DNA of 64,000 nt from Parachlamydia acanthamoebae. Lineage in GTDB: Bacteria; Chlamydiota; Chlamydiia; Chlamydiales; Parachlamydiaceae. Both the position numbers and the translations under genes were made by a program. The stretch is from assembly GCF_000875975.1 (NCBI RefSeq), contig NZ_BAWW01000003.1, positions 1 through 64,000 of the forward strand. Direction: 5' to 3'. Under the pieces are notes generated by a model. That model did no database searches. It was given only the letters and a program-made list of their open reading frames with translations, and was not told the DNA's origin. This document shows positions 38,201 through 47,917 of the stretch, one piece after another. Position 1 is the first letter of the stretch. Each line of letters opens with the position of its first letter.

Positions 38201-40789
38201 ATGACAAGCTCAAGCTCGAATGTGCATTTTTCAGCAGCTACCACCTCAGTACCTTTGACAGAAAAGGGTAAAAAACCGCGCAGTAAATTTTTTACTGTAT
38301 GCATTACCATTTTAAAATCTCCTTTCACTTTCTTTCATGCAGCTTGTTTCTGGAAAAAAAGATCTGTTAAGCTCTCTCCTACGCAAAAAACGACCATCCA
38401 AGAAATTCATAAAGATCCGGCTTATCTCCAAACCAAACAGATACGCCCCACTTTCGCAACCCCCAAAGAAGATACCGCCGCTGCCTCTGAAAAAAATGTT
38501 GCCGCAAAACCTAAAGAAGATATCGCCTTAGAAAAGCTGCGTCAATTCACACAAGATTTTTGCGTCCATTTTGCCGACAGCCTTTTTGATGAAAAATTAA
38601 AATCTCCTCTTAAAAGCATGAACCCCACGCCCGAAATGATTGATCGAGTCAATGGTGGGATAAAATTTTTCCTTGGTCATATTATTGATGCTACGACTAA
38701 GGCGCTTGACACAGTCGTTCAGTCTGATATTGGAAAAAATTTCAAGGAAATCGCAGAGAATAATAAGCGAGCAGATGAATTGGCAACAAAACTTTTCGCT
38801 TGGCTATTTAAAGACCAAGAAGGACGAAATCTCCGTGAAGAAATTGAGGAAAAACTAAATGATAAAACCATTGAGTTGGCTAAATTAAAGGGAATAGACA
38901 TTCCTGAAAATGTTTCTTTTTTGGAAGATGGATATGCCGATAAAATCTTAAAGTGGGTATTTGAGTCCGACCATCGCGACTATTCGCAAGTGTTTCTTGG
39001 AAGCGACCCCTTAAAAAATGAATTACAAGGCCTTGTTGTCAATGCAGTCATCCAACTGCTTATCGAAAACAAAATTTCTTACTTCCAAGATAAAATTCAA
39101 TATACCTTGCAAGACAAATTAGTCGATGTCGTTCGTGAACTTTTTACAAATTCAGCATCGAAAATCGGAGCAACTGTTGCTGATCGCTTAGCTTCCCAAA
39201 TTAAAGCGGCCGATTACACTGGAACCTTTGACTCCATCTTGAATATTATCACTAAGCACACTGAAGCTTACATCGTAGCGGATAAAAAGGCTGAGAAATA
39301 TCTCAAAAAAGCGAGAAAGGCAAAATCATTAAGAGCACATACCCCCGAAGAAGAACTCTCCAAGCAAGAATTTCTCAATGTTGCGACTGCCATCAAAGAA
39401 CAAGGGAAAGATGCAGTCAAAAAACAACACATGGCGCTTTTTTTTGCTAATGAACATGCTTGTCATCCAACCATTACTAAAATGCTTATCGTTCCCGATG
39501 AAGCCCTAAGAGAAAACACCGCAAAGTCGGCAGAGAACAACTTGTACACGCACATATCAGCCGAATTATTCAAAGTTCTTTTGCCTTCATCCAATTTTGA
39601 AGGTGACCAAGAAAAAACAGGCCTAGAGCAAATTTGGGACATGCTTATTGACAAAACAAATTTACCTGATGAGCTTGAAAGTTTAGTGACAGAATTCAAA
39701 GAAACTTTCGTTAACTTTATGCACCAAGATCAGCTTGGAGATCTCGCCGGCATTCAAGATGCTTTCTTTTCCTTTACAAAAACATTAGCTTTGAGTACCG
39801 CTGAAGAGATTATTAAACAACAAATTTCAAACGGTGCACGAAAAATGGTCGAGATGCTCTCGAATCAGAATTCTCTGGAAGAGCTTCTCGCAATGCAAAT
39901 TTTACCAACACTTTCAGACCAGTTTTTGGCTGCAAATGTTCGCCAAACAATTTTTAATTCTAAAAATATCAAAAAGATGGCCCCCCTCTTTCTAAGGGCT
40001 TCTCAATCTGGAAGTGAGACAGACGCTGTTAAACAAGACATTCAAAATACCATTTTTGAAATCAGCAAAAAGTCATTTAACTCTTTTGACATGCAAAAAA
40101 TGGATCAGGCTGAGTTTACCAAAATTATCACACCCGTGATTGAGGAGATCGAAACACTTCTTCAAGTCACCCTACAACCAACAGACTCAGTAAAAGAAGT
40201 CATCACTATCATGCAAGAATACAATAAAGGGATTAAGGCTGATAGAAATTCGACTTATGGCAAACTCCTCATGCATGCGGGCTTTGGACTTAGCTCTTTA
40301 AAAATTTTTGGAGGAAAAAAGCTCTCGAAAATGCTACTCAGCATGTTCAAGGGACAAGTTAGCCAACAAATTAGCAATGCAGCTTATACAGGAAGTCACT
40401 CTTATGTTAAACCTCTCTATAACGCTTTAAGCTCAGCTCAAGAATCATTTGGAAGTAAAGATCAAGTCCAAAAATTGTTTTTTGGAGAGACCGCTCATTT
40501 GAGTGAAAAAAAACGAAAACAAAGACTTCAAAAAGAAATAGACAAAACCTCGCGACTTGCACATGATCTTTTAAGACAAGGTGTAAAAACTAACATAGGT
40601 TCTGCTGCACTTCTTTTTGTACCCTCATGCGACTCGATCAATCACGTCGTGACAGACTTTGTGCAAAAACTCTTACTAACAGATCCAGCTATCAATAAAA
40701 GCCTGATATTCCGCATTCAGAAAAGGGTTTTAGATGCCTTAAAAGCAGAGAATTCCCCCGAAATGGCAGACGATTCACATCCTACATAA
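38201..40789 (+). CDS. Large helical protein, family copy A
   Basis: The 862-residue product is unrecognised and shares its whole layout with the genes at 40914 and 45402. It has a basic, aromatic N-terminal block (FFTVCITILKSPFTFFHAAC near 30-49), a disordered linker, a helical domain with LFAWLFKDQEG and LKWVFESDHRDY, VADRLASQIKAADYTGTFDS near 330, the conserved ACHPTITK near 423, and a C-terminal domain with YGKLLMHAGFGLSSLKI. No cleavable signal is obvious. Such proteins are candidates for secreted or structural proteins of an intracellular bacterium. It has its own terminator. Confidence 0.75.
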   Translation: MTSSSSNVHFSAATTSVPLTEKGKKPRSKFFTVCITILKSPFTFFHAACFWKKRSVKLSPTQKTTIQEIHKDPAYLQTKQIRPTFATPKEDTAAASEKNVAAKPKEDIALEKLRQFTQDFCVHFADSLFDEKLKSPLKSMNPTPEMIDRVNGGIKFFLGHIIDATTKALDTVVQSDIGKNFKEIAENNKRADELATKLFAWLFKDQEGRNLREEIEEKLNDKTIELAKLKGIDIPENVSFLEDGYADKILKWVFESDHRDYSQVFLGSDPLKNELQGLVVNAVIQLLIENKISYFQDKIQYTLQDKLVDVVRELFTNSASKIGATVADRLASQIKAADYTGTFDSILNIITKHTEAYIVADKKAEKYLKKARKAKSLRAHTPEEELSKQEFLNVATAIKEQGKDAVKKQHMALFFANEHACHPTITKMLIVPDEALRENTAKSAENNLYTHISAELFKVLLPSSNFEGDQEKTGLEQIWDMLIDKTNLPDELESLVTEFKETFVNFMHQDQLGDLAGIQDAFFSFTKTLALSTAEEIIKQQISNGARKMVEMLSNQNSLEELLAMQILPTLSDQFLAANVRQTIFNSKNIKKMAPLFLRASQSGSETDAVKQDIQNTIFEISKKSFNSFDMQKMDQAEFTKIITPVIEEIETLLQVTLQPTDSVKEVITIMQEYNKGIKADRNSTYGKLLMHAGFGLSSLKIFGGKKLSKMLLSMFKGQVSQQISNAAYTGSHSYVKPLYNALSSAQESFGSKDQVQKLFFGETAHLSEKKRKQRLQKEIDKTSRLAHDLLRQGVKTNIGSAALLFVPSCDSINHVVTDFVQKLLLTDPAINKSLIFRIQKRVLDALKAENSPEMADDSHPT

Positions 40790-40791
40790 AA

Positions 40792-40829
40792 TAAGGGCTC
40801 ATTCATGAGCCCTTAAATCCATTTTTTTT
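40792..40829 (+). terminator. Terminator of family copy A
   Basis: A 10-bp perfect stem TAAGGGCTCA/TGAGCCCTTA with a 4-base loop is followed within six bases by nine T. Confidence 0.88.
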
Positions 40830-40913
40830 TATCATCGAATGAGATAACCTAATACAGAAAATGTTTTTCACTATCGAGAGTTCTTTTCTACTTGTGCATA
40901 TCTAAAGGACAGT

Positions 40914-43445
40914 TTGATGAATATCCATCTTGACAACACGCAAAGTTCCACTTACATGGCCCCCGTCCCTAAGAAAAAATCCCCTCTTAGCAAAATCACA
41001 AATTTTTTCATTAATTTTTTTAAACGGTTTCTTCCCTCCATAAAACTTTCCAAAGAAGAGACGACTATACTCAAGCAAAGCTCCTATCTATTCAAAAAAA
41101 AAGCAACCGCCCCTTTCCCTTCTTCTGAATCAACAAATCCATCTCGTCCGGCTTCTCATCGCTTTTCTCTGCCTCCTTTCATCCAAAAAAACCACGATGT
41201 CGTCCCTTTTGCCGACTATGATCCTTCTCTTGTGGCAATGCGGAATTTTTTCAGTCATTTTACTTCACATGTCATGGAATGTTATTACGATAAATATTTC
41301 AAAAGATCGACTGAAAACATGAGCGGGCAAGCTGTACTTTTACAAGAATACCTGCGTGTTGGTGCTATCTTAGTTGTTCAATTAGGGAATAAAACTTCTA
41401 AAATTGTGGATGATTTGAAGAAAAACACAACGCGCATCGAGGAAATGGTGACTAAAAATCGCTCTGAAATCGACTCTTCGCTAGAGCAAATTTTCCACTG
41501 GTTAATTGAAGGAGAAACAAAAGAATCCATCTTTACCCATTCTTTGGTGCGTTTAAATGAAATTGCCATTCCTCCTAACCAAAATTTAAAAGAACACTAT
41601 CTTTCTCCTATTCTAGACTGGATTTTTAATCCGACTCATACAAATACTCAAGTTAAAGCGGCTAAGGAAAATCATGCGAAGACTTTCGACGATGTTCTTC
41701 AAGAAATCGTCGTGCTTTTGTTAGAGAAAAAAATCGACTCCTATCTCAATCTAATGGTCGCCACTATGGGAGAAAAAAAGCTTCCTCAGCTTGTTCAAGC
41801 TTCTCTTTCCCAAGTGTCAAAAAAGGTTTCGGACATTTGTAGCAATCAGCTGGCCCATTTGATCAGTCGAACAGACTATCCTAAAGCCTATGATCGTGTT
41901 TTTAATCAGCTGAGCGACCATGTCGCCGCCCTAATTCAAGTGAAAGAACGAGCAGAAGCAGAGCTAGATAAAGCTTCAATTGAAGATAAAGCTTTGCTTA
42001 AAAAAAATAGCCGTAAAAAGAAGCTTGCCCGCATCGAAAAACATTTTGCAAAGGATGACAAAGTTTGCCATCCGACAATTACAAGCATAATTTCAAGTAA
42101 AAAAAAGGGGCTTGTCAATCCATCTTCTTTTAACGAAATTAAGTTTTATTCCTCTGTTACAGAACGCTTACTCGAACTCATTTGCCCTTCTAAGGTTATG
42201 TATAGCCCCGAAGGATTTATTATCGAAAGAGATGGAATTGTGGATCTTTTCTACCAGGCAGTGCCAGCCATCCCAGAAGAATTTAAAACGCTCATTGATA
42301 AAGGAATTAGTGTTTTCCAACAAATTATCCCTGCTGAAGCTCTTCGTCACGCTGAAAAAGCGAAAGGGCATACAGTCGCTAGTATAGAGAGAGTGATTTT
42401 AAGTGTCGCAAAGAAATTTGTGCGGGAAAAAATGATTGAAATAATGCGAGACATTGTGAATCGTCTTGTAAATCCAGAACAACGCACCGCTTTGATGGCT
42501 CAACACATTGTTCCCCAAATCAATGATTTTTTACTTCTACAGTACATGCAATCTTTTTTTTCATCTCCAACAAGTATTCAGTTAATTGCAGAGGAACTTG
42601 AAACAACTCAAGAGAATGAAGTTCAACTAGTCAATCTAAAAGCGCTTCTTTTGGATTTATTTGAAAAAAACACATCTCAACAACGCAAGGAATTAGAAGA
42701 AAAGTTTAAAATTGGGTCCCAGCAATTTAACGAAATCTGTGAAGAATTGGTGACGGATATTCTCGCGGAAAGACAAAAGAATCCGGATCTGCTTGCCATC
42801 GATTGCCTAAACAAATACTTCGAATTTTCGGATGTCCCCCCAAAGGATATTTATGGAGATTTGATCATGAACCTTGTTTTTAAGATGGGCAAATTGAGCT
42901 TTTTATTGGGCATTGGATCATCACTCGCCCAACAATTTAGTAGTACAATCAACGAGAAAATCAATGGACTTGTGACCACGGCCTTGCATAGTTTCAGTTC
43001 TTCCCATCAAAAAGGAGTTGCGATGATCATTCAAGCCACGGAAAAAACGTATGGAACGACAGAACAAGTAAATGACCTTCTTTTTGCCCCAACTGAACCT
43101 CTTTTAAAAGAAGAAAATAAGCAAAAACTCACCCAGCAATTTGCACTGGCCGCTTTTCTGACACATGCTCTAGTCAAACAAAATATGGTAACTGGTGTTG
43201 GTATCGTTGTCCCTGCGGCTCAAGAAATACAAAATGCGATTACAAGAACATACAACACTTTTTTCGAAAGTGAATTGACTACCAAAAGCCTACTTTTTAA
43301 TCTTTTCGAAATTGCTCTTAACGCTCTTTCCGAAGCCAAAGCAACGATCCAATCTGAACAAGATGTGGAGAAAGCCAAAACGATATCCCCTAAAAAAGAT
43401 GACGTTGTGTTAGACAGAAATCCAGAGGAGACTAAAGACAAATAG
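40914..43445 (+). CDS. Large helical protein, family copy B
   Basis: An 843-residue paralogue of copy A. Matching blocks are: basic N-terminal SKITNFFINFFKRFLPSIK; IFHWLIEGETKES; HYLSPILDWIF near 230; VLLLEKKIDSYLNLMVATMG; ISRTDYPKAYDRVFNQL; the core CHPTITSI near 388; VPQINDFLLLQYMQ; and IYGDLIMNLVFKMGKL near 645. The C-terminus is charged. It is closer to copy C than to A by these blocks. No enzyme motif is seen. Confidence 0.75.
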   Translation: MMNIHLDNTQSSTYMAPVPKKKSPLSKITNFFINFFKRFLPSIKLSKEETTILKQSSYLFKKKATAPFPSSESTNPSRPASHRFSLPPFIQKNHDVVPFADYDPSLVAMRNFFSHFTSHVMECYYDKYFKRSTENMSGQAVLLQEYLRVGAILVVQLGNKTSKIVDDLKKNTTRIEEMVTKNRSEIDSSLEQIFHWLIEGETKESIFTHSLVRLNEIAIPPNQNLKEHYLSPILDWIFNPTHTNTQVKAAKENHAKTFDDVLQEIVVLLLEKKIDSYLNLMVATMGEKKLPQLVQASLSQVSKKVSDICSNQLAHLISRTDYPKAYDRVFNQLSDHVAALIQVKERAEAELDKASIEDKALLKKNSRKKKLARIEKHFAKDDKVCHPTITSIISSKKKGLVNPSSFNEIKFYSSVTERLLELICPSKVMYSPEGFIIERDGIVDLFYQAVPAIPEEFKTLIDKGISVFQQIIPAEALRHAEKAKGHTVASIERVILSVAKKFVREKMIEIMRDIVNRLVNPEQRTALMAQHIVPQINDFLLLQYMQSFFSSPTSIQLIAEELETTQENEVQLVNLKALLLDLFEKNTSQQRKELEEKFKIGSQQFNEICEELVTDILAERQKNPDLLAIDCLNKYFEFSDVPPKDIYGDLIMNLVFKMGKLSFLLGIGSSLAQQFSSTINEKINGLVTTALHSFSSSHQKGVAMIIQATEKTYGTTEQVNDLLFAPTEPLLKEENKQKLTQQFALAAFLTHALVKQNMVTGVGIVVPAAQEIQNAITRTYNTFFESELTTKSLLFNLFEIALNALSEAKATIQSEQDVEKAKTISPKKDDVVLDRNPEETKDK

Positions 43446-43519
43446 GATTGGCAAAAAAGGATAAAAGTTTGATAACTATCTTTTTAGATGCAAGCCATTA
43501 AAAGGAGCTCTTTAAAGAT

Positions 43520-45325
43520 ATGTTCACGTCTCTCACTATGCGCCCGCGGAACGTTAATGCTTACAGATCCGCTGCTATTCTTTATGGAGATTGGGGCACA
43601 AGTAAGGCCTATGTCCTTGGCTTAGCTTTTGCCCTAGCCTCTTATGGATCCTTCTGGCTCATCCTTTCGGTCAGTTGTCTCAATATTTTGGTGGGCATCA
43701 ATTATATGACGATTTGCCGCTATTATCCAAATGGTGGTGGTGTTTATGCAAGTGTCCGGAGTCAATCGGAAATCTTAGCACTCGTAGGAGCCTTTTTTTT
43801 AATTGCAGATTATCTTGTCACGGCCGCCTTAAGTGCTTTATCTGCTTTTAATTATCTAGGTGTCTCGAATCCTGAACATTGGGCTGTCGGATCAATTGTG
43901 GCGATTGGAGCGCTCAATTTTTTAGGCCCCAAATACACGGGAAGTCTTGCAGCCCTTATATCACTCCCCACAGTCTTAGTGGTCATTGCCCTGGGATTGC
44001 TGAGCCTTCCTTTTTTACCAACTGCCATTCAACATGTACAGCCCCTTTCTCCCCATTTTAGTGTGAATTGGGATCACTTCGTCGGAATTATTGTCGCTCT
44101 GTCAGGTATAGAAGCGATCGCAAATACGACGGGAGTCATGCCACTGAATGCGGGTTGTGATGAAAAACATCAATGCGTCTCTAATACATCTACACCAGCC
44201 ATCTTTTGGGTCATGCTCGAAGTCAGCTTTTTCACCGCCTTATTTGGTTTAGCCATGATGGCTCTTCCAGGTCTGCACGTTTCTGGTAATGAAGTGTATA
44301 ATGCCACTGGATCCGAAATTCGAGATTCGATGTTGCGGTATATGGGAACCTATTTCAGCTCGGCTTACTTTGGTCCTGAGATAGGCCAATTATTTGGTGC
44401 AGCGATTGGAATTGTTTTTTTCGTTCTTCTTTTATCTGCTGTGAATACAGCGATTGTTGCATTAGTTTCTTTATTTTTTGTGATGTCTCGTGATGGCGAG
44501 CTACCTTTTGCTTTTCAAAAACTCAATCTTTTTGGCGTACCTAATCTCCCTTTATTTCTGTCCATTACAATTCCAGCCTTTCTCGTTTTTTATTTTAAAG
44601 ATGTGGCAGAACTTGCCAATTTATACGCCGTAGGATTTGTTGGAGCCATTGCAACCAATTTAGGGTTTTCCTCTCTCAATTGGAATCTCGATATGCAACG
44701 AAGAGAACGGATCTTCATGTTTATCACTTTTTTGATCATGGCCGCCATCGAATGCACACTATTAATCGACAAGCCAAATGCACGCAATTTTGTCATTACA
44801 ATTGTTGCAGTAGGCCTTCTTTTAAGGGGATGGGTCGTTGAAAGTCAGCAAAAAAAATGGAAAGAACGAAAAGCTCCCCTAGACAAGGCTATTTTGGAAG
44901 AGGCTCCTATCGCCCCTTCTCCTGAAGGTTCTATTCTTTGTGCCGTTACTCATATAGGAAAATCTCTGCAATTCGCCATTCATGAATGTAATCAAAATAA
45001 ACAAACCCTCTGTCTTTTATTCATTCGTGAACAGCAGGTGATCACCGAAGAAGATCGGCATCGCTATTGGCTCGAGGATGAAGATGCTTGTGAAATTTTT
45101 GACTACGCCAAAGAACACCTCGAAAGTGGAAAAGTTCACTTCATTTATGTTGTAAGTGATTCTCCCGCTGCAACGATTTTAGAGACAACTAAAAAATATC
45201 AATCTACGCGCCTTGTATTAGGAATGCCTAGAAGTAATAAATTTTTCCAATTCATTCGAGGTAATATCATCCAGGAAGTTGGTAAAAATCTTTCTGAGGA
45301 AATTGAATTACTTGTAATTTGTTAA
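43520..45325 (+). CDS. APC-superfamily transporter with UspA-like tail
   Basis: The 601-residue protein has about twelve membrane segments over residues 25-440, typical of amino acid/polyamine (APC) permeases, including YYPNGGGVYASVRS and the SGIEAIANTTGVM substrate-helix region. After the last helix a soluble domain of ~140 residues begins with GSILCAVTHIGKSLQFAIHE. It ends with LVLGMPRSNKFFQFIRGNII, the layout of a universal-stress-protein (UspA) domain that binds nucleotides in relatives. The tail may sense energy state. The substrate is unknown. It lies between copies B and C of the helical family, on the same strand. Confidence 0.82.
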   Translation: MFTSLTMRPRNVNAYRSAAILYGDWGTSKAYVLGLAFALASYGSFWLILSVSCLNILVGINYMTICRYYPNGGGVYASVRSQSEILALVGAFFLIADYLVTAALSALSAFNYLGVSNPEHWAVGSIVAIGALNFLGPKYTGSLAALISLPTVLVVIALGLLSLPFLPTAIQHVQPLSPHFSVNWDHFVGIIVALSGIEAIANTTGVMPLNAGCDEKHQCVSNTSTPAIFWVMLEVSFFTALFGLAMMALPGLHVSGNEVYNATGSEIRDSMLRYMGTYFSSAYFGPEIGQLFGAAIGIVFFVLLLSAVNTAIVALVSLFFVMSRDGELPFAFQKLNLFGVPNLPLFLSITIPAFLVFYFKDVAELANLYAVGFVGAIATNLGFSSLNWNLDMQRRERIFMFITFLIMAAIECTLLIDKPNARNFVITIVAVGLLLRGWVVESQQKKWKERKAPLDKAILEEAPIAPSPEGSILCAVTHIGKSLQFAIHECNQNKQTLCLLFIREQQVITEEDRHRYWLEDEDACEIFDYAKEHLESGKVHFIYVVSDSPAATILETTKKYQSTRLVLGMPRSNKFFQFIRGNIIQEVGKNLSEEIELLVIC

Positions 45326-45401
45326 AATCTCACTCTTAATACAATCTTTATTAAAAAAAGTTAAAATACGCTTTAATTCAATTTTATTAAGAGATTGTAT
45401 C

Positions 45402-47723
45402 ATGAATACTCCACCCATCAATTCTTTCTCTGCACCTAAAACCTCTGGACATCTTCCCCCTCCAAAAACTCCAAAAAAAAGTATTATTTCTAAAATATTT
45501 CGCGTTCTTCTTTTTTGGAAAAAAACAGATCGATTCCTAGAAAAAAATGCTGGATTGATTCGCGCTTCTAATCAGCTTTTAAATCGAGCAAAGGTCATTC
45601 ACACACCGCAAACCCAAAGCAGTAAAGGACATTTTTCAGCAACACCCATCACTGAAAAAAATTCGGGATCTGAAATTGATTTTTTCGAAATACGGGATAG
45701 GGGTTTCTCTCCGGCTCTTTCAAATCTACAGCTCTCTGCCTATGGTTTGATGGAAAAAGTTTTCGAATGCCTCAATGAAAAATATGGCACAGAAGCTATC
45801 GATTTAAATAAATTCTCAACAGTTTTTTCTTATCTAAAAGTGCTTGCCAAAGTTTTGGTTCAAACAACAAACCAAGCTTCACCACTGCTTCAAGCAATGG
45901 AAGAAGGAAAAATGCCCACACTGAAAAGTGCGTTAAATCGAGATGATGTTTCCAATTCCCTTAGAAAAGCGTTTAGCTGGCTCATTGATCCCACCTACCA
46001 GCAAGAAGACATCCACAACACTCTGAAACAACGATTGGCCCGACTTCCCATACCTGCTGACCAGGATTTAGAGACACATTACTTGACCCCCATTCTCGAT
46101 TGGGCTTTTCAATCTGACCGCACACAAGTCCCACATGCGTTACGTGCAGATTTTCAGCATACAACTTTTAATCTAGTTTTTGAAGAACTGGGAACGCTCT
46201 TGCTTGAAAAGAAAATTGATTCACTGGATCACATCTTAAAAACAGCATTAGGACCTTCTTCTTTATCTGCAGTTGTCGAAAAATTTCTCCGTGAAAATTT
46301 TCTAATCTTTGGACAAATTGTGAGCGATCGAGTTGCTGACCTTGTTCATCATTCGGATTATCCGTTGGCTTTCGACCAAGGTTTAGAAATTATTAATAAT
46401 CATCTGAGAGCACAAATTGAATCTACAACAACTGAAGAATTTGCTAAGAATCCGCACTGTCACCGCACCATTAAATCCCAAGAAGTCGACAAGAATCCAA
46501 ATGCTGAACAAGCTTTTGTTGCTTCGATGGTGGATAAGGTCTATGACTTAGTCTTTCCTCAAACCGAAGAGGAAAATCCTTTTGCCATTTTCTGGAAAGA
46601 AAAGCAAATCCCTCAGGAATTTCAAACGTTGATCGACGAACTAAAAAATTTATTAAACCAAATTTTATCTCCAACAGTTTATGAAAATTTAATGCTCAAT
46701 AAAGGCAATCTAGAATCTTTACTTGGAAGAATTGTCAGACAATTTATTGAAGCACATATCAAAAAACAAATGAAAATTCAAATTCATCAGTTTTTGAAAA
46801 AACTCTCCAATACTGATCAATTCGAAGCTTTGATGGTTCAGCACGTTTTTCCTCTAGTCAATGGACAACTTCTTCAAACTGCCTTTTTCCAAAAATTGGA
46901 CAATCCAGAATGTCTTGAAATTATCTCAGAAGACATTCAACAATTTGACTTTCGTACCTCCCTCGAACCTCTTCAAAAACGAATGGCAGCCTATTTTCTT
47001 CAATGGAGTGATTCTGAATTTAATTTTCCCGAACTTTCAGAAGAGATGAAAGAAACAGGCGCCATGTTAGCTGCGGAGCAAATTCTACAATTTTTACAAG
47101 AAACAGAAGAAGCTGATCACGCCCTTTCAATTCCAGAAAGATTAAATAAATTTTACAGCCCTGATTATGGCAGAGTGAATAAAAAAATTTACGGCGATAT
47201 TGCTGGAAATATTTTGTTTGAGATTGGAAAACTAGACGAAAAAATGCTCAAAAAAAAGCTGGGCACAATCGGAACTTATAACCTTTTCCAGTATGGAGCA
47301 AAAAAACTGATTCCGATTGTGCAAAATAACCTGACACATACACTCAGTCAAAGCTTAGCGCCTTACAGTGAATCACCCGATGCCGTCTGTCAAATTGCAG
47401 CAAAAGCGATCGACAAAAAGTTTAAAACAACCCAGGATGTTGCCAATACATTTTTCTCAAAATCCGCTGTTTCTGACGGAAATCCGACAAAACTTCAGGA
47501 TCAAATTGAACTGTCCTCTAGGCTTGTCTATGCTTGTGTCAATGGCTACATTTCTATTAATGCAGCCAAACTGCCACTCGAGATAGTGCGAGAATCTATT
47601 CAAGAAATTTACAAAAAATGTGTAACAGATCCTGCTCAAGTTAAAAGTTTGGCATTCACAGTCGCTGAATTAGCTGTACATACTTTCCAAAATGCGGCTA
47701 AACGAATCGATCACACAGCCTAA
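45402..47723 (+). CDS. Large helical protein, family copy C
   Basis: A 773-residue paralogue of copies A and B. Blocks include a basic N-terminal SIISKIFRVLLFWKK, AFSWLIDPTYQQED, HYLTPILDWAFQSD near 227, ELGTLLLEKKIDSLDHIL, VSDRVADLVHHSDYPLAFDQ, the core CHRTIKS near 350 (Pro replaced by Arg), and IYGDIAGNILFEIGKL near 600. It ends in its own terminator. Function unknown. Confidence 0.75.
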   Translation: MNTPPINSFSAPKTSGHLPPPKTPKKSIISKIFRVLLFWKKTDRFLEKNAGLIRASNQLLNRAKVIHTPQTQSSKGHFSATPITEKNSGSEIDFFEIRDRGFSPALSNLQLSAYGLMEKVFECLNEKYGTEAIDLNKFSTVFSYLKVLAKVLVQTTNQASPLLQAMEEGKMPTLKSALNRDDVSNSLRKAFSWLIDPTYQQEDIHNTLKQRLARLPIPADQDLETHYLTPILDWAFQSDRTQVPHALRADFQHTTFNLVFEELGTLLLEKKIDSLDHILKTALGPSSLSAVVEKFLRENFLIFGQIVSDRVADLVHHSDYPLAFDQGLEIINNHLRAQIESTTTEEFAKNPHCHRTIKSQEVDKNPNAEQAFVASMVDKVYDLVFPQTEEENPFAIFWKEKQIPQEFQTLIDELKNLLNQILSPTVYENLMLNKGNLESLLGRIVRQFIEAHIKKQMKIQIHQFLKKLSNTDQFEALMVQHVFPLVNGQLLQTAFFQKLDNPECLEIISEDIQQFDFRTSLEPLQKRMAAYFLQWSDSEFNFPELSEEMKETGAMLAAEQILQFLQETEEADHALSIPERLNKFYSPDYGRVNKKIYGDIAGNILFEIGKLDEKMLKKKLGTIGTYNLFQYGAKKLIPIVQNNLTHTLSQSLAPYSESPDAVCQIAAKAIDKKFKTTQDVANTFFSKSAVSDGNPTKLQDQIELSSRLVYACVNGYISINAAKLPLEIVRESIQEIYKKCVTDPAQVKSLAFTVAELAVHTFQNAAKRIDHTA

Positions 47724-47738
47724 TTATCTTTCTTCTTT

Positions 47739-47773
47739 GCCTTTCTCGTATCCTAATGAGAAAGGCTTTTTTT
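47739..47773 (+). terminator. Terminator of family copy C
   Basis: A 9-bp perfect stem GCCTTTCTC/GAGAAAGGC with a 10-base loop is followed by seven T. Confidence 0.88.
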
Positions 47774-47917
47774 CTCTCTCATCCCTTTTATTTTTTGAAA
47801 TTTTTCTTTTGAATCTCTTGAGATCTATTTTCAAATCGGATAGAAAATAGATCTCATTCAACACAAAAATCTACAACTGCAACCGTCCATAATAACTCAT
47901 TAATTAAGAGGTGAAGA

